Origin: Synchiropus splendidus | Lineage: Eukaryota; Chordata; Actinopteri; Syngnathiformes; Callionymidae | Reading direction: 5' to 3' | Length of the DNA: 64,000 nucleotides | Assembly (NCBI RefSeq): GCF_027744825.2 | Contig: NW_026527098.1 | Span: 1 to 64,000, forward strand | Shown here: positions 49,257-61,287 of the stretch, piece after piece | How positions within the stretch are numbered: position 1 is the stretch's first letter | Layout: each line of letters begins with the position of its first letter | Translations under genes and position numbers: made by a program | Notes under the pieces: model-generated | Database searches by the model: none | What the model was told of the DNA's origin: nothing | What the model saw: only the letters and a program-made list of their open reading frames with translations

Positions 49257-50008
49257 CTGAGATAAGGTGGGTTTCGGAACGCCAAACATAAAAGTGTTGA
49301 TAACTTTCGAAAAACACTTCAGACAGCTTAGATTTGATGTGCACCTACTAGAAAGACCCTTTCTGCTATAGTGGGAGGTTAAAATTTCATGTTCTGAAGC
49401 TTCCCTGAAAAGTTATGGCACAATGCGTAAAAACGCTTTTCAGCCTGAGATAAGGTGGGTTTCGGAACGCCAAACATAAAAGTGTTGATAACTTTGGAAA
49501 AACACTTCAGACAGTTTAGATTTGATGTGCAACTACTAGAAAGACCCTTTCTGCTATAGTGGGAGGTTAAAATTTCATGTTCTGAAGCTTTCCTGAAAAG
49601 TTATGGCACAATGCACAAAAACGCTTTTCAGCCTGAGATAAGGTGGGTTTCGGAACGCCAAACATAAAAGTGTTGATAACTTTTGAAAAACACTTCAGAC
49701 AGCTTAGATTTGATGTGCAACTACTAGAAAGACCCTTTCTGCTATAGTGGGAGGTTAAAATTTCATGTTCTGAAGCTTCCCTGAAAAGTTATGGCACAAT
49801 GCACAAAAACGCTTTTCAGCCTGAGATAAGGTGGGTTTCGGAACGCCAAACATAAAAGTGTTGATAACTTTCGAAAAACACTTCAGACAGCTTAGATTTG
49901 ATGTGCAACTACTAGAAAGACCCTTTCTGCTATAGTGGGAGGTTAAAATTTCATGTTCTGAAGCTTCCCTGAAAAGTTATGGCACAATGCACAAAAACGC
50001 TTTTCAGC
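48693..50008 (+). repeat. Heptamer T'-D-F-B-G-T-X, first of four
   Basis: Seven monomers ending in X, which has TTCGA, GACAGCTT, GCAAC and GCAC. The same string occurs at 51700, 53392 and 58092. In the last, the B monomer has TTGGA. Here it is followed by E; at the other places by F. Confidence 0.8.
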
Positions 50009-51135
50009 CTGAGATAAGGTGGGTTTCGGAACGCCAAACATAAAAGTGTTAATAACTTTGGAAAAACACTTAAGACAGTTTAGATTTGATGTGCAACTAC
50101 TAGAAGACCCTTTCTGCTATAGTGGGAATTTAAAATTTCATGTTCTGAAGCTTTCCTGAAAAGTTATGGCACAATGCACAAAAACGCTTTTCAGCCTGAG
50201 ATAAGGTGGGTTTCGGAACGCCAAACATAAAAGTGTTGATAACTTTCGAAAAACACCTCAGAGAGCTTAGATTTGATTTGCACCTACTAGAAAGACCCTT
50301 TCTGCTATAGTGGGAGGTTAAAATTTCATGTTCTGAAGCTTCCCTGAAAAGTTATGGCACAATGCGTAAAAACGCTTTTCAGCCTGAGATAAGATGGGTT
50401 TCGGAACGCCAAACATAAAAGTGTTGATAACTTTGGAAAAACACTTCAGACAGTTTAGATTTGATGTGCAACTACTAGAAAGACCCTTTCTGCTATAGTG
50501 GGAGGTTAAAATTTCATGTTCTGAAGCTTTCCTGAAAAGTTATGGCACAATGCACAAAAACGCTTTTCAGCCTGAGATAAGGTGGGTTTCGGAACGCCAA
50601 ACATAAAAGTGTTGATAACTTTGGAAAAACACTTCAGACAGTTTAGATTTGATGTGCAACTACTAGAAAGACCCTTTCTGCTATAGTGGGAGGTTAAAAT
50701 TTCATGTTCTGAAGCTTCCCTGAAAAGTTATGGCACAATGCACAAAAACGCTTTTCAGCCTGAGATAAGGTGGGTTTCGGAACGCCAAACATAAAAGTGT
50801 TGATAACTTTCGAAAAACACTTCAGACAGCTTAGATTTGATGTGCACCTACTAGAAAGACCCTTTCTGCTATAGTGGGAGGTTAAAATTTCATGTTCTGA
50901 AGCTTCCCTGAAAAGTTATGGCACAATGCGTAAAAACGCTTTTCAGCCTGAGATAAGGTGGGTTTCGGAACGCCAAACATAAAAGTGTTAATAACTTTGG
51001 AAAAACACTTCAGACAGTTTAGATTTGATGTGCAACTACTAGAAAGACCCTTTCTGCTATAGTGGGAGGTTAAAATTTCATGTTCTGAAGCTTTCCTGAA
51101 AAGTTATGGCACAATGCACAAAAACGCTTTTCAGC
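50009..51135 (+). repeat. Segment E-A-G-D-B-E with 1-bp deletion, second copy
   Basis: Partner of 47002-48128 at an offset of 3007 bp. It carries the same 187-bp E monomer and the same marks. After the shared part the order differs: the first copy continues T'-D-F and this one A-G-G-T'-D-F. The A monomer at 51136 has the odd ending GCGCAAA, and the G at 51512 has AAGATGGG. Confidence 0.88.
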
Positions 51136-51699
51136 CTGAGATAAGGTGGGTTTCGGAACGCCAAACATAAAAGTGTTGATAACTTTCGAAAAACACTTCA
51201 GAGAGCTTAGATTTGATGTGCACCTACTAGAAAGACCCTTTCTGCTATAGTGGGAGGTTAAAATTTCATGTTCTGAAGCTTCCCTGAAAAGTTATGGCAC
51301 AATGCGCAAAAACGCTTTTCAGCCTGAGATAAGGTGGGTTTCGGAACGCCAAACATAAAAGTGTTGATAACTTTGGAAAAACACTTCAGACAGTTTAGAT
51401 TTGATGTGCAACTACTAGAAAGACCCTTTCTGCTATAGTGGGAGGTTAAAATTTCATGTTCTGAAGCTTTCCTGAAAAGTTATGGCACAATGCACAAAAA
51501 CGCTTTTCAGCCTGAGATAAGATGGGTTTCGGAACGCCAAACATAAAAGTGTTGATAACTTTGGAAAAACACTTCAGACAGTTTAGATTTGATGTGCAAC
51601 TACTAGAAAGACCCTTTCTGCTATAGTGGGAGGTTAAAATTTCATGTTCTGAAGCTTTCCTGAAAAGTTATGGCACAATGCACAAAAACGCTTTTCAGC

Positions 51700-53391
51700 C
51701 TGAGATAAGGTGGGTTTCGGAACGCCAAACATAAAAGTGTTGATAACTTTTGAAAAACACTTCAGACAGCTTAGATTTTATGTGCAACTACTAGAAAGAC
51801 CCTTTCTGCTATAGTGGGAGGTTAAAATTTCATGTTCTGAAGCTTCCCTGAAAAGTTATGGCACAATGCACAAAAACGCTTTTCAGCCTGAGATAAGGTG
51901 GGTTTCGGAACGCCAAACATAAAAGTGTTGATAACTTTGGAAAAACACTTCAGACAGTTTAGATTTGATGTGCAACTACTAGAAAGACCCTTTCTGCTAT
52001 AGTGGGAGGTTAAAATTTCATGTTCTGAAGCTTCCCTGAAAAGTTATGGCACAATGCACAAAAACGCTTTTCAGCCTGAGATAAGGTGGGTTTCGGAACG
52101 CCAAACATAAAAGTGTTGATAACTTTCGAAAAACACTTCAGAGAGCTTAGATTTGATGTGCAACTACTAGAAAGACCCTTTCTGCTATAGTGGGAGGTTA
52201 AAATTTCATGTTCTGAAGCTTCCCTGAAAAGTTATGGCACAATGCACAAAAACGCTTTTCAGCCTGAGATAAGGTGGGTTTCGGAACGCCAAACATAAAA
52301 GTGTTGATAACTTTCGAAAAACACTTCAGACAGCTTATATTTGATGTGCACCTACTAGAAAGACCCTTTCTGCTATAGTGGGAGGTTAAAATTTCATGTT
52401 CTGAAGCTTCCCTGAAAAGTTATGGCACAATGCGTAAAAACGCTTTTCAGCCTGAGATAAGGTGGGTTTCGGAACGCCAAACATAAAAGTGTTGATAACT
52501 TTGGAAAAACACTTCAGACAGTTTAGATTTGATGTGCAACTACTAGAAAGACCCTTTCTGCTATAGTGGGAGGTTAAAATTTCATGTTCTGAAGCTTTCC
52601 TGAAAAGTTATGGCACAATGCACAAAAACGCTTTTCAGCCTGAGATAAGGTGGGTTTCGGAACGCCAAACATAAAAGTGTTGATAACTTTTGAAAAACAC
52701 TTCAGACAGCTTAGATTTGATGTGCAACTACTAGAAAGACCCTTTCTGCTATAGTGGGAGGTTAAAATTTCATGTTCTGAAGCTTCCCTGAAAAGTTATG
52801 GCACAATGCACAAAAACGCTTTTCAGCCTGAGATAAGGTGGGTTTCGGAACGCCAAACATAAAAGTGTTGATAACTTTCGAAAAACACTTCAGACAGCTT
52901 AGATTTGATGTGCAACTACTAGAAAGACCCTTTCTGCTATAGTGGGAGGTTAAAATTTCATGTTCTGAAGCTTCCCTGAAAAGTTATGGCACAATGCACA
53001 AAAACGCTTTTCAGCCTGAGATAAGGTGGGTTTCGGAACGCCAAACATAAAAGTGTTGATAACTTTCGAAAAACACTTCAGAGAGCTTAGATTTGATGTG
53101 CAACTACTAGAAAGACCCTTTCTGCTATAGTGGGAGGTTAAAATTTCATGTTCTGAAGCTTCCCTGAAAAGTTATGGCACAATGCACAAAAACGCTTTTC
53201 AGCCTGAGATAAGGTGGGTTTCGGAACGCCAAACATAAAAGTGTTGATAACTTTGGAAAAACACTTCAGACAGTTTAGATTTGATGTGCAACTACTAGAA
53301 AGACCCTTTCTGCTATAGTGGGAGGTTAAAATTTCATGTTCTGAAGCTTTCCTGAAAAGTTATGGCACAATGCACAAAAACGCTTTTCAGC
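51700..53391 (+). repeat. Nine-monomer unit T'-D-F-B-G-T-X-F-G
   Basis: A 1692-bp unit followed directly by a matching unit at 53392-55083, in which the ninth monomer is B instead of G. The B monomer at 52264 has the private change CTTATATTT. This is local tandem amplification of the T'-D-F heptamer with F and one more monomer added. Confidence 0.8.
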
Positions 53392-56300
53392 CTGAGATAA
53401 GGTGGGTTTCGGAACGCCAAACATAAAAGTGTTGATAACTTTTGAAAAACACTTCAGACAGCTTAGATTTTATGTGCAACTACTAGAAAGACCCTTTCTG
53501 CTATAGTGGGAGGTTAAAATTTCATGTTCTGAAGCTTCCCTGAAAAGTTATGGCACAATGCACAAAAACGCTTTTCAGCCTGAGATAAGGTGGGTTTCGG
53601 AACGCCAAACATAAAAGTGTTGATAACTTTGGAAAAACACTTCAGACAGTTTAGATTTGATGTGCAACTACTAGAAAGACCCTTTCTGCTATAGTGGGAG
53701 GTTAAAATTTCATGTTCTGAAGCTTCCCTGAAAAGTTATGGCACAATGCACAAAAACGCTTTTCAGCCTGAGATAAGGTGGGTTTCGGAACGCCAAACAT
53801 AAAAGTGTTGATAACTTTCGAAAAACACTTCAGAGAGCTTAGATTTGATGTGCAACTACTAGAAAGACCCTTTCTGCTATAGTGGGAGGTTAAAATTTCA
53901 TGTTCTGAAGCTTCCCTGAAAAGTTATGGCACAATGCACAAAAACGCTTTTCAGCCTGAGATAAGGTGGGTTTCGGAACGCCAAACATAAAAGTGTTGAT
54001 AACTTTCGAAAAACACTTCAGACAGCTTAGATTTGATGTGCACCTACTAGAAAGACCCTTTCTGCTATAGTGGGAGGTTAAAATTTCATGTTCTGAAGCT
54101 TCCCTGAAAAGTTATGGCACAATGCGTAAAAACGCTTTTCAGCCTGAGATAAGGTGGGTTTCGGAACGCCAAACATAAAAGTGTTGATAACTTTGGAAAA
54201 ACACTTCAGACAGTTTAGATTTGATGTGCAACTACTAGAAAGACCCTTTCTGCTATAGTGGGAGGTTAAAATTTCATGTTCTGAAGCTTTCCTGAAAAGT
54301 TATGGCACAATGCACAAAAACGCTTTTCAGCCTGAGATAAGGTGGGTTTCGGAACGCCAAACATAAAAGTGTTGATAACTTTTGAAAAACACTTCAGACA
54401 GCTTAGATTTGATGTGCAACTACTAGAAAGACCCTTTCTGCTATAGTGGGAGGTTAAAATTTCATGTTCTGAAGCTTCCCTGAAAAGTTATGGCACAATG
54501 CACAAAAACGCTTTTCAGCCTGAGATAAGGTGGGTTTCGGAACGCCAAACATAAAAGTGTTGATAACTTTCGAAAAACACTTCAGACAGCTTAGATTTGA
54601 TGTGCAACTACTAGAAAGACCCTTTCTGCTATAGTGGGAGGTTAAAATTTCATGTTCTGAAGCTTCCCTGAAAAGTTATGGCACAATGCACAAAAACGCT
54701 TTTCAGCCTGAGATAAGGTGGGTTTCGGAACGCCAAACATAAAAGTGTTGATAACTTTCGAAAAACACTTCAGAGAGCTTAGATTTGATGTGCAACTACT
54801 AGAAAGACCCTTTCTGCTATAGTGGGAGGTTAAAATTTCATGTTCTGAAGCTTCCCTGAAAAGTTATGGCACAATGCACAAAAACGCTTTTCAGCCTGAG
54901 ATAAGGTGGGTTTCGGAACGCCAAACATAAAAGTGTTGATAACTTTCGAAAAACACTTCAGACAGCTTAGATTTGATGTGCACCTACTAGAAAGACCCTT
55001 TCTGCTATAGTGGGAGGTTAAAATTTCATGTTCTGAAGCTTCCCTGAAAAGTTATGGCACAATGCGTAAAAACGCTTTTCAGCCTGAGATAAGGTGGGTT
55101 TCGGAACGCCAAACATAAAAGTGTTAATAACTTTTGAAAAACACTTCAGACAGTTTAGATTTGATGTGCAACTACTAGAAAGACCCTTTCTGCTATAGTG
55201 GGAGGTTAAAATTTCATGTTCTGAAGCTTTCCTGAAAAGTTATGGCACAATGCACAAAAACGCTTTTCAGCCTGAGATAAGGTGGGTTTCGGAACGCCAA
55301 ACATAAAAGTGTTGATAACTTTCGAAAAACACTTCAGAGAGCTTAGATTTGATGTGCACCTACTAGAAAGACCCTTTCTGCTATAGTGGGAGGTTAAAAT
55401 TTCATGTTCTGAAGCTTCCCTGAAAAGTTATGGCACAATGCGTAAAAACGCTTTTCAGCCTGAGATAAGGTGGGTTTCGGAACGCCAAACATAAAAGTGT
55501 TGATAACTTTGGAAAAACACTTCAGACAGTTTAGATTTGATGTGCAACTACTAGAAAGACCCTTTCTGCTATAGTGGGAGGTTAAAATTTCATGTTCTGA
55601 AGCTTTCCTGAAAAGTTATGGCACAATGCACAAAAACGCTTTTCAGCCTGAGATAAGGTGGGTTTCGGAACGCCAAACATAAAAGTGTTGATAACTTTCG
55701 AAAAACACTTCAGAGAGCTTAGATTTGATGTGCAACTACTAGAAAGACCCTTTCTGCTATAGTGGGAGGTTAAAATTTCATGTTCTGAAGCTTCCCTGAA
55801 AGGTTATGGCACAATGCACAAAAACGCTTTTCAGCCTGAGATAAGGTGGGTTTCGGAACGCCAAACATAAAAGTGTTGATAACTTTCGAAAAACACTTCA
55901 GACAGCTTAGATTTGATGTGCACCTACTAGAAAGACCCTTTCTGCTATAGTGGGAGGTTAAAATTTCATGTTCTGAAGCTTCCCTGAAAAGTTATGGCAC
56001 AATGCACAAAAACGCTTTTCAGCCTGAGATAAGGTGGGTTTCGGAACGCCAAACATAAAAGTGTTAATAACTTTGGAAAAACACTTCAGACAGTTTAGAT
56101 TTGATGTGCAACTACTAGAAAGACCCTTTCTGCTATAGTGGGAGGTTAAAATTTCATGTTCTGAAGCTTTCCTGAAAAGTTATGGCACAATGCACAAAAA
56201 CGCTTTTCAGCCTGAGATAAGGTGGGTTTCGGAACGCCAAACATAAAAGTGTTGATAACTTTTGAAAAACACTTCAGACAGCTTAGATTTGATGTGCAAC

Positions 56301-56587
56301 TACTAGAAAGACCCTTTCTGCTATAGTGGGAGGTTAAAATTTCATGTTCTGAAGCTTCCCTGAAAAGTTATGGCACAATGCACAAAAACGCTTTTCAGCC
56401 TGAGATAAGGTGGGTTTCGGAACGCCAAACATAAAAGTGTTGATAACTTTCGAAAAACACTTCAGACAGCTTAGATTTGTTGTGCACCTACTAGAAAGAC
56501 CCTTTCTGCTATAGTGGGAGGTTAAAATTTCATGTTCTGAAGCTTCCCTGAAAAGTTATGGCACAATGCGTAAAAACGCTTTTCAGC
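53392..56587 (+). repeat. 17-monomer segment, first copy
   Basis: The order is T'-D-F-B-G-T-X-F-B-(E/T)-A-G-F-B'-E-T-B(TTTGTTGTG). It recurs from 58092 at an offset of exactly 4700 bp (25 monomers). The B at 56400 is followed by D with AACAGAAAAG, as at 30834 and 37790, but lacks the TTAAATTT change seen there. It is therefore either an earlier state or a partial conversion. Confidence 0.85.
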
Positions 56588-58091
56588 CTGAGATAAGGTG
56601 GGTTTCGGAACGCCAAACAGAAAAGTGTTGATAACTTTGGAAAAACACTTCAGACAGTTTAGATTTGATGTGCAACTACTAGAAAGACCCTTTCTGCTAT
56701 AGTGGGAGGTTAAAATTTCATGTTCTGAAGCTTCCCTGAAAAGTTATGGCACAATGCACAAAAACGCTTTTCAGCCTGAGATAAGGTGGGTTTCGGAACG
56801 CCAAACATAAAAGTGTTAATAACTTTGGAAAAACACTTCAGACAGTTTAGATTTGATGTGCAACTACTAGAAAGACCCTTTCTGCTATAGTGGGAGGTTA
56901 AAATTTCATGTTCTGAAGCTTTCCTGAAAAGTTATGGCACAATGCACAAAAACGCTTTTCAGCCTGAGATAAGGTGGGTTTCGGAACGCCAAACATAAAA
57001 GTGTTGATAACTTTCGAAAAACACTTCAGAGAGCTTAGATTTGATGTGCACCTACTAGAAAGACCCTTTCTGCTATAGTGGGAGGTTAAAATTTCATGTT
57101 CTGAAGCTTCCCTGAAAAGTTATGGCACAATGCGTAAAAACGCTTTTCAGCCTGAGATAAGGTGGGTTTCGGAACGCCAAACATAAAAGTGTTGATAACT
57201 TTGGAAAAACACTTCAGACAGTTTAGATTTGATGTGCAACTACTAGAAAGACCCTTTCTGCTATAGTGGGAGGTTAAAATTTCATGTTCTGAAGCTTTCC
57301 TGAAAAGTTATGGCACAATGCACAAAAACGCTTTTCAGCCTGAGATAAGGTGGGTTTCGGAACGCCAAACATAAAAGTGTTGATAACTTTTGAAAAACAC
57401 TTCAGACAGCTTAGATTTGATGTGCAACTACTAGAAAGACCCTTTCTGCTATAGTGGGAGGTTAAAATTTCATGTTCTGAAGCTTCCCTGAAAAGTTATG
57501 GCACAATGCACAAAAACGCTTTTCAGCCTGAGATAAGGTGGGTTTCGGAACGCCAAACATAAAAGTGTTGATAACTTTCGAAAAACACTTCAGAGAGCTT
57601 AGATTTGATGTGCAACTACTAGAAAGACCCTTTCTGCTATAGTGGGAGGTTAAAATTTCATGTTCTGAAGCTTCCCTGAAAAGTTATGGCACAATGCACA
57701 AAAACGCTTTTCAGCCTGAGATAAGGTGGGTTTCGGAACGCCAAACATAAAAGTGTTGATAACTTTCGAAAAACACTTCAGAGAGCTTAGATTTGATGTG
57801 CAACTACTAGAAAGACCCTTTCTGCTATAGTGGGAGGTTAAAATTTCATGTTCTGAAGCTTCCCTGAAAAGTTATGGCACAATGCACAAAAACGCTTTTC
57901 AGCCTGAGATAAGGTGGGTTTCGGAACGCCAAACATAAAAGTGTTGATAACTTTGGAAAAACACTTCAGACAGTTTAGATTTGATGTGCAACTACTAGAA
58001 AGACCCTTTCTGCTATAGTGGGAGGTTAAAATTTCATGTTCTGAAGCTTTCCTGAAAAGTTATGGCACAATGCACAAAAACGCTTTTCAGC
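56588..58091 (+). repeat. Satellite D-E-A-G-T-F-F-G between two duplicated copies
   Basis: The D monomer at 56588 has AACAGAAAAG, shared with 31022 and 37978, so E-T-B-D-E-A-G-T is present three times in the window. Two F monomers are adjacent at 57528 and 57716. Nothing else is present. Confidence 0.75.
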
Positions 58092-61000
58092 CTGAGATAA
58101 GGTGGGTTTCGGAACGCCAAACATAAAAGTGTTGATAACTTTTGAAAAACACTTCAGACAGCTTAGATTTTATGTGCAACTACTAGAAAGACCCTTTCTG
58201 CTATAGTGGGAGGTTAAAATTTCATGTTCTGAAGCTTCCCTGAAAAGTTATGGCACAATGCACAAAAACGCTTTTCAGCCTGAGATAAGGTGGGTTTCGG
58301 AACGCCAAACATAAAAGTGTTGATAACTTTGGAAAAACACTTCAGACAGTTTAGATTTGATGTGCAACTACTAGAAAGACCCTTTCTGCTATAGTGGGAG
58401 GTTAAAATTTCATGTTCTGAAGCTTCCCTGAAAAGTTATGGCACAATGCACAAAAACGCTTTTCAGCCTGAGATAAGGTGGGTTTCGGAACGCCAAACAT
58501 AAAAGTGTTGATAACTTTCGAAAAACACTTCAGAGAGCTTAGATTTGATGTGCAACTACTAGAAAGACCCTTTCTGCTATAGTGGGAGGTTAAAATTTCA
58601 TGTTCTGAAGCTTCCCTGAAAAGTTATGGCACAATGCACAAAAACGCTTTTCAGCCTGAGATAAGGTGGGTTTCGGAACGCCAAACATAAAAGTGTTGAT
58701 AACTTTGGAAAAACACTTCAGACAGCTTAGATTTGATGTGCACCTACTAGAAAGACCCTTTCTGCTATAGTGGGAGGTTAAAATTTCATGTTCTGAAGCT
58801 TCCCTGAAAAGTTATGGCACAATGCGTAAAAACGCTTTTCAGCCTGAGATAAGGTGGGTTTCGGAACGCCAAACATAAAAGTGTTGATAACTTTGGAAAA
58901 ACACTTCAGACAGTTTAGATTTGATGTGCAACTACTAGAAAGACCCTTTCTGCTATAGTGGGAGGTTAAAATTTCATGTTCTGAAGCTTTCCTGAAAAGT
59001 TATGGCACAATGCACAAAAACGCTTTTCAGCCTGAGATAAGGTGGGTTTCGGAACGCCAAACATAAAAGTGTTGATAACTTTTGAAAAACACTTCAGACA
59101 GCTTAGATTTGATGTGCAACTACTAGAAAGACCCTTTCTGCTATAGTGGGAGGTTAAAATTTCATGTTCTGAAGCTTCCCTGAAAAGTTATGGCACAATG
59201 CACAAAAACGCTTTTCAGCCTGAGATAAGGTGGGTTTCGGAACGCCAAACATAAAAGTGTTGATAACTTTCGAAAAACACTTCAGACAGCTTAGATTTGA
59301 TGTGCAACTACTAGAAAGTCCCTTTCTGCTATAGTGGGAGGTTAAAATTTCATGTTCTGAAGCTTCCCTGAAAAGTTATGGCACAATGCACAAAAACGCT
59401 TTTCAGCCTGAGATAAGGTGGGTTTCGGAACGCCAAACATAAAAGTGTTGATAACTTTCGAAAAACACTTCAGAGAGCTTAGATTTGATGTGCAACTACT
59501 AGAAAGACCCTTTCTGCTATAGTGGGAGGTTAAAATTTCATGTTCTGAAGCTTCCCTGAAAAGTTATGGCACAATGCACAAAAACGCTTTTCAGCCTGAG
59601 ATAAGGTGGGTTTCGGAACGCCAAACATAAAAGTGTTGATAACTTTCGAAAAACACTTCAGACAGCTTAGATTTGATGTGCACCTACTAGAAAGACCCTT
59701 TCTGCTATAGTGGGAGGTTAAAATTTCATGTTCTGAAGCTTCCCTGAAAAGTTATGGCACAATGCGTAAAAACGCTTTTCAGCCTGAGATAAGGTGGGTT
59801 TCGGAACGCCAAACATAAAAGTGTTAATAACTTTTGAAAAACACTTCAGACAGTTTAGATTTGATGTGCAACTACTAGAAAGACCCTTTCTGCTATAGTG
59901 GGAGGTTAAAATTTCATGTTCTGAAGCTTTCCTGAAAAGTTATGGCACAATGCACAAAAACGCTTTTCAGCCTGAGATAAGGTGGGTTTCGGAACGCCAA
60001 ACATAAAAGTGTTGATAACTTTCGAAAAACACTTCAGAGAGCTTAGATTTGATGTGCACCTACTAGAAAGACCCTTTCTGCTATAGTGGGAGGTTAAAAT
60101 TTCATGTTCTGAAGCTTCCCTGAAAAGTTATGGCACAATGCGTAAAAACGCTTTTCAGCCTGAGATAAGGTGGGTTTCGGAACGCCAAACATAAAAGTGT
60201 TGATAACTTTGGAAAAACACTTCAGACAGTTTAGATTTGATGTGCAACTACTAGAAAGACCCTTTCTGCTATAGTGGGAGGTTAAAATTTCATGTTCTGA
60301 AGCTTTCCTGAAAAGTTATGGCACAATGCACAAAAACGCTTTTCAGCCTGAGATAAGGTGGGTTTCGGAACGCCAAACATAAAAGTGTTGATAACTTTCG
60401 AAAAACACTTCAGAGAGCTTAGATTTGATGTGCAACTACTAGAAAGACCCTTTCTGCTATAGTGGGAGGTTAAAATTTCATGTTCTGAAGCTTCCCTGAA
60501 AAGTTATGGCACAATGCACAAAAACGCTTTTCAGCCTGAGATAAGGTGGGTTTCGGAACGCCAAACATAAAAGTGTTGATAACTTTCGAAAAACACTTCA
60601 GACAGCTTAGATTTGATGTGCACCTACTAGAAAGACCCTTTCTGCTATAGTGGGAGGTTAAAATTTCATGTTCTGAAGCTTCCCTGAAAAGTTATGGCAC
60701 AATGCACAAAAACGCTTTTCAGCCTGAGATAAGGTGGGTTTCGGAACGCCAAACATAAAAGTGTTAATAACTTTGGAAAAACACTTCAGACAGTTTAGAT
60801 TTGATGTGCAACTACTAGAAAGACCCTTTCTGCTATAGTGGGAGGTTAAAATTTCATGTTCTGAAGCTTTCCTGAAAAGTTATGGCACAATGCACAAAAA
60901 CGCTTTTCAGCCTGAGATAAGGTGGGTTTCGGAACGCCAAACATAAAAGTGTTGATAACTTTTGAAAAACACTTCAGACAGCTTAGATTTGATGTGCAAC

Positions 61001-61287
61001 TACTAGAAAGACCCTTTCTGCTATAGTGGGAGGTTAAAATTTCATGTTCTGAAGCTTCCCTGAAAAGTTATGGCACAATGCACAAAAACGCTTTTCAGCC
61101 TGAGATAAGGTGGGTTTCGGAACGCCAAACATAAAAGTGTTGATAACTTTCGAAAAACACTTCAGACAGCTTAGATTTGTTGTGCACCTACTAGAAAGAC
61201 CCTTTCTGCTATAGTGGGAGGTTAAAATTTCATGTTCTGAAGCTTTCCTGAAAAGTTATGGCACAATGCACAAAAACGCTTTTCAGC
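58092..61287 (+). repeat. 17-monomer segment, second copy
   Basis: Partner of 53392-56587. Differences are TTGGA in the B monomer at 58656, AAAGTCCC at 59220, and AAAGTT instead of AAAGGTT in the F monomer at 60348. The final monomer, at 61100, starts as the same B(TTTGTTGTG) but ends in GCTTTCC and GCAC, so the match breaks inside it. Confidence 0.85.
61100..61287 (+). repeat. B/E fused monomer, two-unit deletion
   Basis: It has TTCGA, GACAGCTT, TTTGTTGTG and GCACC of the B monomer at 56400, then GCTTTCC and GCAC of an E, and is followed by A-G-T. The partner copy continues B-D-E-A-G-T. A crossover between B and E, at monomer positions of about 88-144, removes exactly two monomers and gives this order. 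Confidence 0.8.
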
